Positions 7,822 through 15,205 of a DNA stretch of 30,877 bases are shown here, in pieces. The notes beneath the pieces were generated by a model that did not search any database, had not been told where the DNA came from, and saw nothing but the letters and a program-made list of their open reading frames with translations. Location of the stretch: positions 1 to 30,877 of the forward strand of contig JAFDTP010000008.1 in NCBI GenBank assembly GCA_019594195.1. Direction: 5' to 3'. The translations under genes were made by a program, and so were the position numbers. Source of the stretch: Thermoplasmata archaeon (GTDB taxonomy: Archaea > Thermoplasmatota > Thermoplasmata > Halarchaeoplasmatales > Halarchaeoplasmataceae). The first letter of the stretch is position 1, and every line of letters starts with the position of its first letter.

Positions 7822-8913
7822 ATGCAGGAGAGATATGAGCAGGCGTTAGAAAGACTAGAAGATATCGCCGAGAAATTTTATGAACAGCTAGATGAGGGTA
7901 AAATACCCGAAATGGAAGTCCCGACCAGATCTAAATCAAATATAGAGCTAGATAGAAGAGAAGGAGTCTGGAAATTAGGTGATTCTAAAACAACTAGGTC
8001 TGCAAAAAAACTGAAGAGCGCTCGTATGTTATTAAGGACTCTTTATATGCTGGAATTGATACAAGATATGATAGAAGAGGGTAAATCCTCAACATTGAGA
8101 GAGATGTATTACATCTCTGAAGGGTGGGACAAAGCAAAATTCAGCAAGCAGAACGAGTCGGACAGATTGGCCGAAGATATGGAACTGGTAACCGGTTGTT
8201 TAAGGGAAGACTTCAAGCTAAGGCCCGAAGAGGACGGAGCACGTATAATAGGGGATATAACCGTCGAAGAAGTGAACAGGAAAGGCGATGTTAGAACGAT
8301 AAATTGTAGAGATGACGTCGGTGACTCTGGTTATACTATACCCTACAACGTTGAATCCGATAAAGTCAACTTCACGGATACCGACGTGGACTTTATGATA
8401 GCGATAGAAACTGGAGGTATGTTCGACCGGCTCGTAGAGAACGGATTCGACGAAGAGGCTAACGCTTTGTTAGTACATCTTAAGGGACAGCCAGCTAGAG
8501 CTACTAGGAGAGTCATAAAAAGGCTGAGTGAAGAAGAAGACATCCCTGTAGTGGTCTTCACTGACGCTGACCCGTGGAGCTTCAGAATCTTTGCCTCTGT
8601 AGCTTATGGGGCCATAAATACAGCATATCTATCTGATTTCCTCGCTACACCCACCGCAGAATACGTGGGTATAACTGCTAGCGATATAATGGCCTATGAT
8701 CTTCCGACAGATAAACTATCTAAAAATGATAGGAAGGCACTGGAACAGGAATTAGAGGACCCTAGATTCGACACACCGTTTTGGAAAGAAGAAATCGAAA
8801 CGATGCTCGATATAGACAAAAAAGCGGAGCAGCAGGCACTTGCCAAATACGGCCTAGATTATGTTACTGAAACTTATCTACCAGAAAAACTCGGTGAGAT
8901 GGGGCTGATGTGA
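7822..8913 (+). CDS. top6A: DNA topoisomerase VI subunit A (Spo11 homologue)
   Basis: Catalytic subunit that makes the transient double-strand break through a 5'-phosphotyrosyl link. The winged-helix 5Y-CAP domain carries REMYYIS; by comparison with Spo11 (RDIFY) the nucleophile is Y97, the second tyrosine. The Toprim domain follows with the metal ligands E in AIETGGMF and D-x-D in FTDADPWSF. The 363-residue length and C-terminal ending are typical. It begins one base after the top6B stop. It ends seven bases before the end of the convergent small gene on the minus strand. Confidence 0.96.
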   Translation: MQERYEQALERLEDIAEKFYEQLDEGKIPEMEVPTRSKSNIELDRREGVWKLGDSKTTRSAKKLKSARMLLRTLYMLELIQDMIEEGKSSTLREMYYISEGWDKAKFSKQNESDRLAEDMELVTGCLREDFKLRPEEDGARIIGDITVEEVNRKGDVRTINCRDDVGDSGYTIPYNVESDKVNFTDTDVDFMIAIETGGMFDRLVENGFDEEANALLVHLKGQPARATRRVIKRLSEEEDIPVVVFTDADPWSFRIFASVAYGAINTAYLSDFLATPTAEYVGITASDIMAYDLPTDKLSKNDRKALEQELEDPRFDTPFWKEEIETMLDIDKKAEQQALAKYGLDYVTETYLPEKLGEMGLM

Positions 8914-8920
8914 AGGCCGA

Positions 8921-9214
8921 TCAATGGATATCACATCTGAATATAACGGTACCTCCACCCGTGTACTGTTTTCCTGGATCGACGCACTGCATGAACGCAG
9001 TATTTTCATCAGTTTTGCTCAGCCCTACGTTGACGGGGTTTACCCCGTTCTCTAGTGCAGTCGAATAATGCAGTATCGTTTCAAGTGCATGAGTACATAA
9101 AGCATCAGTCTTCTCTAAATTTATTTCGGGACCATCGATAACTATGCGATCTCCTTTTTCAAATATCGGACAACTTCCTTTGATTTCATGGACTTCAATT
9201 TCCAGCATGGCCAT
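8921..9214 (-). CDS. TIGR04076-like small cysteine protein
   Basis: A 97-residue protein of unknown function. The pattern resembles the uncharacterised TIGR04076 family as I remember it: an N-terminal strand (LEIEVHEIKGSCPIFEKGD), a strand ending VIDGPEI, a cysteine before a helix (DALCTHALETIL), and a final strand pair with Cys and a GG turn (MQCVDPGKQ, GGGTVIFRCDI). Four cysteines (C15, C40, C77, C94) could bind metal or form disulfides, but nothing proves this. The start may be the ATG at 9214 or M3 at 9208. It lies 18 bases after the GT2 gene and is likely cotranscribed with it. Confidence 0.6.
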   Translation of the reverse strand: MAMLEIEVHEIKGSCPIFEKGDRIVIDGPEINLEKTDALCTHALETILHYSTALENGVNPVNVGLSKTDENTAFMQCVDPGKQYTGGGTVIFRCDIH

Positions 9215-9232
9215 CCGACCTCGATATATCTT

Positions 9233-9898
9233 TCAAAATTTTTCTTTTAAGAGTCGCAGTGCTATACTTAAACCGTCCATCGTAACCAATTTTGACTCAC
9301 CTTTGCGTTTCTCATAATCTATTGAAATCTCACATATTTGATCATCTGAAAAAACCGAGTGTATACCCGATTCTATCTCGAAACCTTTTCCAGGGATATC
9401 CTCTACATCGATACCATCGCACCTAAACCCTCTCAAGCCAGTACAAAGATCAGACACATCCGTACCGTATAATCTATTAGCGAGCCAAGTGAGTACACGG
9501 TTACCAAAACGATTTTTTAAAGACATGGCACCATCGCTTATATCTCCCTTGAACCTGCTACCAAGTACCATGTCACTTCCCGTTTCGAGTTCCTCTAACA
9601 TAATTGGTATCTTCTCGGCAGGATAAGTTCCGTCACCATCTATCAAAAAGATAAATTCACCTATAGTATTTTTAAGGGCTTCTCTGACACCCTTCGCTTT
9701 TCCGCCTTCTACATGGATGACTTCGACATCTAAGTTTTTGAGCAGTTCGATAGTGCCGTCAGATGATCCTCCGTCTACAGCTAAAACCTCTACCAGATAA
9801 CCGTCATCCTGAAGTCTTTCAACAGGTATATCTTCGATGACCTCTTCAATCCCTTCCTTCTCGTTCAGTGTAGGAATGATAACACTCACGGAGCTCAT
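9233..9898 (-). CDS. GT-A family 2 glycosyltransferase, dolichyl-phosphate sugar synthase-like
   Basis: Transfers a sugar from a nucleotide sugar to a lipid phosphate or another acceptor at the cytoplasmic face. The family 2 pattern is clear: VSVIIPTLNEKEGI at the N-terminus, AVDGGSSDGT for nucleotide binding, and LIDGDGTYP as the metal-binding DxD-type motif; the end holds RKGESKL, typical of the DPM1/AglJ-like group. There is no membrane segment, as in soluble DPM-type enzymes. I moved the start to the ATG at 9898 because AGGAGGAG stands right upstream and because it begins just before the first strand; the longer frame to 9949 would overlap the preceding gene. It is the middle gene of a three-gene minus-strand group. 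Sugar and acceptor are unknown. Confidence 0.85.
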   Translation of the reverse strand: MSSVSVIIPTLNEKEGIEEVIEDIPVERLQDDGYLVEVLAVDGGSSDGTIELLKNLDVEVIHVEGGKAKGVREALKNTIGEFIFLIDGDGTYPAEKIPIMLEELETGSDMVLGSRFKGDISDGAMSLKNRFGNRVLTWLANRLYGTDVSDLCTGLRGFRCDGIDVEDIPGKGFEIESGIHSVFSDDQICEISIDYEKRKGESKLVTMDGLSIALRLLKEKF

Positions 9899-9945
9899 CT
9901 TTCTCCTCCTGACAAAGAAATCGTAGATATCAACATGGGACAATC

Positions 9946-10353
9946 TCATTCCAAATAGTACTTAATAAGGCTTTCTTCCAGATCTGGGCGGAACTTTCTC
10001 ACTATTTTAACGAATTTACGTTCCTGTGTAGTAGCTAAGACACCATAGAGATCGTTGAATACCTCTTCTTCTTCCATCTCCTTAACTATCAATCTCTTAT
10101 GAACTTCAGTGAGTTTGCTTTTTCCACCTTTTGAGTCCTCTTTATCTAGATACCTCTCGAGGTCAGAAAGTTTCTCTACATAATAACCAAGTTTCTTAGG
10201 CCTATCCGGACCAACGTTCCTTACTATACCACAGTTCTCACAGTAAGGATGTAACGAAAGGGTTAACTCTATATCCTTTTGAAGGATCGGAAGCCAATCA
10301 TCGTCAGTTGACATATGCGTACACGGTTGATCTTCGTCGCCCTTTTCCTCCAT
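9946..10353 (-). CDS. Uncharacterised 135-residue protein with a CxxC
   Basis: I do not recognise this family. It is acidic and probably soluble. The N-terminal half has PYCENCGIVRNVG, a lone CxxC that could be half of a metal site, with H17-like and C13-like residues nearby but no obvious second pair. The C-terminal half is predicted helical and charged (LTEVHKRLIVKEMEEEEVF and QERKFVKIVRKFRPDLEES), which could be a protein or nucleic-acid interaction segment. It is real in my view because it has a promoter-like region upstream, normal codon use, and is followed 47 bases later by the GT2 gene. M14 (MSTDDDW) is an alternative start. Confidence 0.55.
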   Translation of the reverse strand: MEEKGDEDQPCTHMSTDDDWLPILQKDIELTLSLHPYCENCGIVRNVGPDRPKKLGYYVEKLSDLERYLDKEDSKGGKSKLTEVHKRLIVKEMEEEEVFNDLYGVLATTQERKFVKIVRKFRPDLEESLIKYYLE

Positions 10354-10447
10354 ATTTAAGATTAGATATGGTTGACATGTACTTATATTTTTTTAGTGTG
10401 TTTTTTTCTAATCAGAAAAAATTAAATAAATTAGCACAACTACATAG
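10354..10447. promoter_or_regulatory. Divergent promoter region of the methionine operon and the minus-strand GT2 operon
   Basis: These 94 bases are very A/T-rich. For the plus strand, ATTAAATAAATTA at 10421-10433 lies 15-27 bases before the metF ATG, with no ribosome-binding site, so the first gene may be leaderless. For the minus strand, the box at 10381-10391 (AAATATAAGT read on that strand) is about 30 bases before the start at 10353. Between them lies a T-run TTTTTTTCTA. No known operator or riboswitch is recognisable; an S-box or cobalamin riboswitch would need more space than is present. Confidence 0.5.
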
Positions 10448-11404
10448 ATGATGATCGATCTAGTATCTAAGTTGGAGGGTTGTGAATTACCTATAACATT
10501 CGAAATCCCCTCTCCTAGAGGTTGGGATGTAAAGAAATACATCGAAAGGATAAAAAATTACGACTTTTTAGATATGGTTACCGCACTCAATATCTGTAAT
10601 AATCCAGTAGGGATAGTCAGGATAGACCCCGCCCCTTATTCTGGGAAAATATTAGAAGAAGTAGGAGTAGAACCTATCGCTCATTTGACCTGTAGGGACT
10701 CTACTCTCAGCGGTTTACAGAGATGGTTATTAGGCGCACAGAGTTTAGGGATAAAAAGCATACTAGCGATGACCGGAGATTATGCAGTAGGAGATTATCC
10801 AGCTGAAGAAAAAGTGGATCACATAAACTCATTAGAACTCATCACCGGTATAAAAGACTATCTCAACAAAGGAAAACTTATGCCCGAATTATCGGCTACA
10901 CCTTCAAGGAATAGAAATCGATATCTGACCGACATCGAAGACATCGACGAGCCCACTGAATTTCAAGTTGGTGGAGTCGCCCTACCAGAAAGGAGTGGTG
11001 AAGTGAATTATTCAGTTCGAAAAATCGAGGCCGGAGCTGATTTCTTTCAGACCCAGATAAGTTATGATGCTTCAAAAGTGCTAGATTTTCTAGAAAAACT
11101 CGATAGAAGTACAGAAAACATCCCTCCTATCTTGGTTGGAACAACACCCTTATCCTCTAAAGAAGACATGAATAGATTGATCGCGAACGTACCCCAGGTA
11201 AACATACCCTCTAAATTCCAAAAACGTGTTTTCAGTGCGGATGATGTTAATGAAGATTCGATAGAATTTACGAAAGAGTTCTACGAAAAAATAATCGATG
11301 GTGTTCAAGAGAGAGGACTCGATATAAAGGTTGGAGCCCATATAATACCTGTGAGGTATGAAGGGGTCTCTGGAGAAGTCATAAAGGAGTTGAACGAAAT
11401 ATGA
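10448..11404 (+). CDS. metF: MetF-family methylene-tetrahydrofolate/methanopterin reductase
   Basis: TIM-barrel flavoprotein family that reduces 5,10-methylene-tetrahydropterin to the 5-methyl form. Family motifs are present in order: catalytic-type E19 in TFEIPSP, HLTCRD (C82), the FAD/substrate loop LAMTGDY with D111, GADFFQTQISYD with Q203, and VGTTPLSSK followed by VNIP. The length of 318 is that of a single-domain MetF; there is no MetV partner nearby. In methanogens this step uses the unrelated F420 enzyme Mer, so a MetF here points to a different electron donor. Whether the pterin is H4folate or H4methanopterin is not shown by the sequence; the MtrH neighbour favours H4MPT or an MtrH adapted to H4folate. 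Its TGA overlaps the mtrA ATG (ATGA), so the genes are coupled. Confidence 0.85.
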   Translation: MMIDLVSKLEGCELPITFEIPSPRGWDVKKYIERIKNYDFLDMVTALNICNNPVGIVRIDPAPYSGKILEEVGVEPIAHLTCRDSTLSGLQRWLLGAQSLGIKSILAMTGDYAVGDYPAEEKVDHINSLELITGIKDYLNKGKLMPELSATPSRNRNRYLTDIEDIDEPTEFQVGGVALPERSGEVNYSVRKIEAGADFFQTQISYDASKVLDFLEKLDRSTENIPPILVGTTPLSSKEDMNRLIANVPQVNIPSKFQKRVFSADDVNEDSIEFTKEFYEKIIDGVQERGLDIKVGAHIIPVRYEGVSGEVIKELNEI

Positions 11405-11973
11405 GTGAGCTTTACCCATGGCCCGGTGATTATGAGATCGGTGATAGCGAGTCTTGTGTGGCTGTGATAACTCTATCAGAACATTTCAAATTTGACGAAG
11501 AAAAAGTCGCTATATGGGGGCCTATGAGAACCGAAAACTTAGGTATAGAAAAAGTCATAGCTAATGTATTATCCAATCCTAACATAAGATTTATCTTGAT
11601 CTGCGGCGAAGAGATCAAAGGGCATAGATCTGGTCAGACATTGATAGCACTTATCGAAAACGGGCTAGAGGAGAACGGCAGGATAATCGGTTCGACCGGG
11701 GCTGTACCCTATGTCGAGAACATATCAGAAGAAGCGGTAGATAGATTTAGAGATCAAGTCGAACCTGTCGATCTGATAGGGATCGATTCAAAAGAAGAGA
11801 TCGAGTCGGTAATAGAGAGATATCTTGAGATGGATCCAGGTAGTTACGGTGATCCTTACAAAGCAGTCAAAATAGAAGAGAGAGAAGAAAGCGCATTTGA
11901 GGCTGATTTTGCTCTCCATTCCTCTCTAAAGATATCACCTTGGGGAGAGATATCTTCCATGGAGGATAGATAA
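11401..11973 (+). CDS. mtrA: MtrA-type corrinoid protein, soluble form without membrane anchor
   Basis: In methanogens MtrA is the corrinoid subunit of the membrane-bound, Na+-pumping methyl-H4MPT:coenzyme M methyltransferase. This 190-residue protein matches the cytoplasmic corrinoid domain closely: YPWPGDYEIGD, CVAVITLSEH, GPMRTENLGIEKVIANVLSN, and CGEEIKGHRSGQ, in which H75 corresponds to the cobalt-ligating histidine of methanogen MtrA (His84). The C-terminal transmembrane helix of the methanogen protein is absent: the tail is polar to the end, so the protein should be soluble. It overlaps metF by four bases and mtrH by one base. No mtrB-G genes are present here. I infer that it carries a methyl group from MtrH to the methionine synthase two genes downstream rather than to coenzyme M. 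Confidence 0.9.
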   Translation: MSELYPWPGDYEIGDSESCVAVITLSEHFKFDEEKVAIWGPMRTENLGIEKVIANVLSNPNIRFILICGEEIKGHRSGQTLIALIENGLEENGRIIGSTGAVPYVENISEEAVDRFRDQVEPVDLIGIDSKEEIESVIERYLEMDPGSYGDPYKAVKIEEREESAFEADFALHSSLKISPWGEISSMEDR

Positions 11974-12887
11974 TGTTCAGTTATACTAAAGAACAAATAT
12001 CTTATGATCTAGATGATGATAAGATCGGTGGCCAGCCCGGTGTCAATCCAACTATGATGGTAGGTACTATATTTTACGAGGATCAATTCAAGGATCCTGA
12101 AGATGAGCAAAAAAAAGCGTTAGATCTGATCAAAGAGCAGAACCGTATCTCAAGAGAGCTGTCTATACCATCACTGGTTGATATATTCATCTATGAGGTA
12201 GAAGAGATCGAATGGAAAATAGATTTCGCACTAGAGCATATCGAAGGTCCATTTTCATTAGACATACCTGAATCCAACGTCAGAATAAAAGTTTTAGATC
12301 ATCTAAGTCAGATAGGTTCCCTTGATAGAGTCATCTATAATAGTATCAATCTCGGTATCACAGATGAAGAGATCAAAACTCTTGAACAAAAAACCCCGAA
12401 AGGAGCTGTTCTGCTCGGTTACAATCCACAAAAAAACAATACCCAAGGACGTGTAGACATAGTTGAGCACGGAGGTGCATTGATGGATGAAGGACTTTTA
12501 ACGATAGCTGAGGAGGCGGGGATAGAATACACTTTACTAGATACTGCTGCAACACCTTTTGGTGAAAAAGCTTGTGAGAGTCTAAGGGCAGTACCAGTGT
12601 TCAAGAATGAATTCGGCCTTCCGACCGGTTGCTCGCTTCACAACACTCTTGAATCCTGGAAATGGTTGAATGAATATGATGACAGAGATAAAATATTCGG
12701 ATGTTTAGACGCATCTATAGATAACCTTCCAGTTCTTTTAGGGGCGGATTTCATATATTATGGTCCGATAGAGAACTCAGATCAGTCCTTGCCTAATATC
12801 GCGATGGTGAACAAACTAGTCGCAGAGGGAGCTGAAGATTATTTCGGGGCTGAGATCAGTGAGCATCATCCACACCGCAGTTTATGA
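11973..12887 (+). CDS. mtrH: MtrH-type methyltetrahydropterin:corrinoid methyltransferase
   Basis: MtrH moves the methyl group of methyl-tetrahydropterin to the cob(I)amide of MtrA; it has a pterin-binding TIM barrel related to dihydropteroate synthase and MetH/AcsE methyltransferases. The N-terminus (FSYTKEQISYDL, then GGQPGVNPTMMVGTIFY) and the segments LLDTAATPFG and GLPTGCSLHN are characteristic, and 304 residues is the normal length. A GGAGGA ribosome-binding site stands six bases before the ATG, and the ATG overlaps the mtrA stop (TAATG). Pairing with a soluble MtrA, and the following methionine synthase, imply a biosynthetic role. Free-standing MtrH homologues also act on methylamines or glycine betaine in other archaea, but the gene context does not suggest those substrates. 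Confidence 0.9.
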   Translation: MFSYTKEQISYDLDDDKIGGQPGVNPTMMVGTIFYEDQFKDPEDEQKKALDLIKEQNRISRELSIPSLVDIFIYEVEEIEWKIDFALEHIEGPFSLDIPESNVRIKVLDHLSQIGSLDRVIYNSINLGITDEEIKTLEQKTPKGAVLLGYNPQKNNTQGRVDIVEHGGALMDEGLLTIAEEAGIEYTLLDTAATPFGEKACESLRAVPVFKNEFGLPTGCSLHNTLESWKWLNEYDDRDKIFGCLDASIDNLPVLLGADFIYYGPIENSDQSLPNIAMVNKLVAEGAEDYFGAEISEHHPHRSL

Positions 12888-12929
12888 TCTTCCGATATAC
12901 TTTTTTATTACCAATGGTATATAGTCCCG
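12888..12929 (+). promoter_or_regulatory. Gap before the methionine synthase gene with A/T box and small palindrome
   Basis: This 42-base gap is the only sizeable one in the operon. It holds GATATACTTTTTTATT (a possible TATA or terminator element) and TACCAATGGTA, a short palindrome, with ATATAC and GTATAT as outer inverted arms. It may give the synthase gene its own promoter or control point; this is weak. Confidence 0.3.
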
Positions 12930-13844
12930 ATGGACCTTGACAAACTACTCATAGCTACGGTCGTTGGCAGTTATCCCAGTTCTCCTTCCAATGGATCTTT
13001 GATGAACGCTTACTATGATCAGGAGGATCCTTATCATGAAAGTTTGAAAAAGGCTGTGGAAGATCAGGTTGATGCAGGAATTGAGCTGATTACTGATGGA
13101 CAAACAAGAGGTGGCATGATAGAGAACTGGGCTTTAGACTTGAAGGGGGTTAGAGTCAAAGAAAAGGTAGAGATAGTCTCCGAGATCTCTTATCAAGGTC
13201 ATTTTTTGGTAGAAGATGCTAAAAGCGCAAGAAACTTGATACCTGATTCCGTAGGACTGAAAGCTGTTTTGACTGGGCCTTGGACTATGATAAGTGGTGC
13301 TGAAAATAAGTACTATTCTTCAGAAAAAGACGCTGTAATGGATGCCGCTGAATCTATTAAGATGGCAGCTGAAGAACTATCTGGTTATTGTGAGGTTATT
13401 CAGATAGACGAGCCTTACTTCTCGATAGATTTTCCTGAATTCGGGAAAGAATGTATAGAAAAGATAGCAGAGGCAGACGTAACCACCGCGTTACACGTCT
13501 GTGGAGATATAAAAGAAATAGTCGAAAAACTCTTAGAGGTGGATGTAGATATATTGGATCATGAATTCGCATCTAATCCCGACCTTTACGATGTTTTTGA
13601 GGACTTTTCGATTGATCAAAGGATAGCCGCAGGTGTTGTGACTACTAGAAGTGAGGTCGAGGATATTCAAAAAATCAAAGAAAATATTAACAGGGCATAT
13701 GATGTATTTGGTCCTAAAACCATGATAGATCCCGACTGTGGGTTGAGAAATCTAGATAGAAAAACCGCGAAAAGAAAACTCGAAAATATGGTAATAGCAA
13801 GGAATGTGGTTTTGAATGAACAGAATAGAAAGATTAGAGGCTGA
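12930..13844 (+). CDS. Core (folate-independent) methionine synthase, MetE C-terminal-domain type
   Basis: Zinc enzyme that methylates homocysteine. Only the catalytic C-terminal MetE barrel is present (304 residues against more than 750 for full MetE), so the N-terminal folate-binding half is missing and the donor should be a methyl-corrinoid, as described for the MesA-MesD families. The four zinc ligands are visible with the MetE spacing: H189-x-C191 (LHVCGD), E212 (DHEF) and C270 (DPDCGLRN). Homocysteine-binding elements VGSYP near the N-terminus and QIDEPYF are also present. Placement downstream of mtrA-mtrH points to methyl-MtrA as donor. I suspect the MesC or MesB branch but cannot decide between families without alignment. 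Confidence 0.88.
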   Translation: MDLDKLLIATVVGSYPSSPSNGSLMNAYYDQEDPYHESLKKAVEDQVDAGIELITDGQTRGGMIENWALDLKGVRVKEKVEIVSEISYQGHFLVEDAKSARNLIPDSVGLKAVLTGPWTMISGAENKYYSSEKDAVMDAAESIKMAAEELSGYCEVIQIDEPYFSIDFPEFGKECIEKIAEADVTTALHVCGDIKEIVEKLLEVDVDILDHEFASNPDLYDVFEDFSIDQRIAAGVVTTRSEVEDIQKIKENINRAYDVFGPKTMIDPDCGLRNLDRKTAKRKLENMVIARNVVLNEQNRKIRG

Positions 13845-14142
13845 GGAAGATAAAGAGATGGTATTCGACGAGAAGGGATTTTTCGTTATCGTCATCAAAG
13901 ACGAGATCATCGTAGAGCATTATCTGAATGTCCAAAAAGAGGGAGAACTAGAGATTGAAACTGGCAAACTCAACAAGATGATAACTGGTAAATCAGCGAA
14001 AGCTATTTGCGACACTATAGTAAGAGAGGGGTTGGTATCTAGATTGGACCATGCCGCCTATCTCGGCAGAGAGCTGCAGAAAGCGGAGATCGCTATGAAA
14101 AACGATCTAGATTATGAGCAATGTGAGTCATTAGAGCTGTAA
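13816..14142 (+). CDS. DUF4346-domain protein, possible partner of the methyl-transfer module
   Basis: The 108-residue protein matches my memory of DUF4346: a FDEKGFFVIVIKDEIIVEHY strand pair, an ETGKLNKMITGKSAKAI segment, and the distinctive SRLDHAAYLGRELQKAE near the C-terminus (H79, Y82, E86, E91). The function is unknown. In methanogens a domain of this kind occurs with dihydropteroate-synthase-like methyltransferase domains, from memory, which would tie it to pterin or corrinoid methyl chemistry. Its ATG lies 29 bases inside the methionine synthase gene, so the two are translated together; M15 at 13858 is an alternative start just after that gene's stop. It could be a scaffold, a reactivation factor or a regulator. 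I see no membrane segment and no classical metal motif. Confidence 0.65.
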   Translation: MNRIERLEAEEDKEMVFDEKGFFVIVIKDEIIVEHYLNVQKEGELEIETGKLNKMITGKSAKAICDTIVREGLVSRLDHAAYLGRELQKAEIAMKNDLDYEQCESLEL

Positions 14143-14153
14143 TAAAGAAAAGG

Positions 14154-14187
14154 ATTTATAAGACAAAAAACAATCCAAAATTAGGTG
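14154..14187 (+). promoter_or_regulatory. Promoter and ribosome-binding site of the DUF1616-DUF58 operon
   Basis: ATTTATAAG at 14154-14162 is a good TATA-like box, and AGGTG at 14183-14187 stands nine bases before the TTG at 14197. This supports both a new transcription unit after the methionine operon and the use of TTG as start. Confidence 0.55.
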
Positions 14188-14196
14188 TAGAAAAGT

Positions 14197-15201
14197 TTGA
14201 AGATTGAAATAAAAGAAAAACCATGGGACCTTCTAATAGTTGTAGTACTAACAACTTTATTGATCTCAACTGTGATCTTAGTACCGGATAGCACACTGAG
14301 GACTATTTTAGGCCTTCCCTTCATCCTTTTCTTTCCTGGGTACGTCTTAATATCATTCCTTTTTCCGGAAGATGAACCATTGGATCATATCGAAAGAGTC
14401 GCGTTATCTTTCGGATTGAGCATCGCGATAACACCCTTGATAGGCTTAGCCTTAAATTATACTTGGGAGATAAGTCTAGTTCCCATACTCTATTCACAAT
14501 CACTCTTCATATATACCCTTTCAATCCTAGCATATCTTCGTAGAAGAGCGATCCCGATCGAGGAGATGTTCAGCATAAAGTTCGAAATCGATCCCCCTGA
14601 TTGGGAAGATTATGATTGGATAGACAAAGCGTTGGTGATAGCAACAGTCGTTCTTCTTATAGCATCTGGAGGACTTGCTTACCAGATAGCCACGACTCCA
14701 AGAACAGGTGAGAGATTCACCGAGTTTTATGTTCTTGGGCCAGAAGGTGAAGCAGATGATTATCCGACAAATCTGACCGAAGGTGAGGAAGGCCATGTGA
14801 TCTTAGGTGCGGTGAATCGAGAACATCAGGAGATGGATTACGATTTGATAGTGAGGTTGGCGAGTACTAATCTCGATTCTATGGAAGATTTGGACAACAG
14901 AGTGGAGGCAGAAGAAGAGGACGAGGAAGAAGAGTTCGATATGGAGATCAACTTCGATTTTGAAAACATGACTGTGGAGGATATGTCCGATCGAGATGTT
15001 ATTTCACTATCAAATTCTACCACATACGTTGAGAACTTCACTCTCGATCATGAACAGAAAAGGCATAGACATCTAAATTACACCATAGAGGAACCAGGTC
15101 TTTATTTCGTCCAATTCTTGCTGGTCAAACCTGAAGAGTTCTCTCCTGATACCCAAGAGGGATATCGAGATCTCCATCTTTGGGTAGAAGTAAAAGAGTG
15201 A
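14197..15201 (+). CDS. DUF1616 membrane protein with glycosylation-rich outer domain
   Basis: Archaeal membrane protein of unknown function. The N-terminal ~120 residues match DUF1616: several hydrophobic helices with the conserved LGLPFILFFPGYVLISFLF and the sequence LDHIERVALSFGLSIAITPL. A further helix lies about 147-165 (ALVIATVVLLIASGG), followed by an outer beta-rich domain to residue 334. That domain has five N-glycosylation sequons (NLT, NMT, NST, NFT, NYT) and a very acidic run of Glu/Asp around residues 230-245. The start is a TTG supported by AGGTG; no ATG lies near the first helix. It heads an operon with a DUF58 protein, a pairing that suggests an envelope or surface-protein role. 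Domain assignment is firm; function is not known. Confidence 0.8.
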   Translation: MKIEIKEKPWDLLIVVVLTTLLISTVILVPDSTLRTILGLPFILFFPGYVLISFLFPEDEPLDHIERVALSFGLSIAITPLIGLALNYTWEISLVPILYSQSLFIYTLSILAYLRRRAIPIEEMFSIKFEIDPPDWEDYDWIDKALVIATVVLLIASGGLAYQIATTPRTGERFTEFYVLGPEGEADDYPTNLTEGEEGHVILGAVNREHQEMDYDLIVRLASTNLDSMEDLDNRVEAEEEDEEEEFDMEINFDFENMTVEDMSDRDVISLSNSTTYVENFTLDHEQKRHRHLNYTIEEPGLYFVQFLLVKPEEFSPDTQEGYRDLHLWVEVKE

Positions 15202-15205
15202 TGAG

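Noticed and set aside
10354..10447. A SAM or cobalamin riboswitch ahead of the methionine operon
   Set aside because: The gap is only 94 bases, shared with a divergent promoter, very A/T-rich and without the stems or conserved G/C-rich cores of these riboswitches.
11401..12887. Evidence for methanogenesis from mtrA and mtrH
   Set aside because: The other six Mtr subunits are missing, MtrA lacks its membrane helix, and the genes are locked to a methionine synthase. No mcr gene is in the window.
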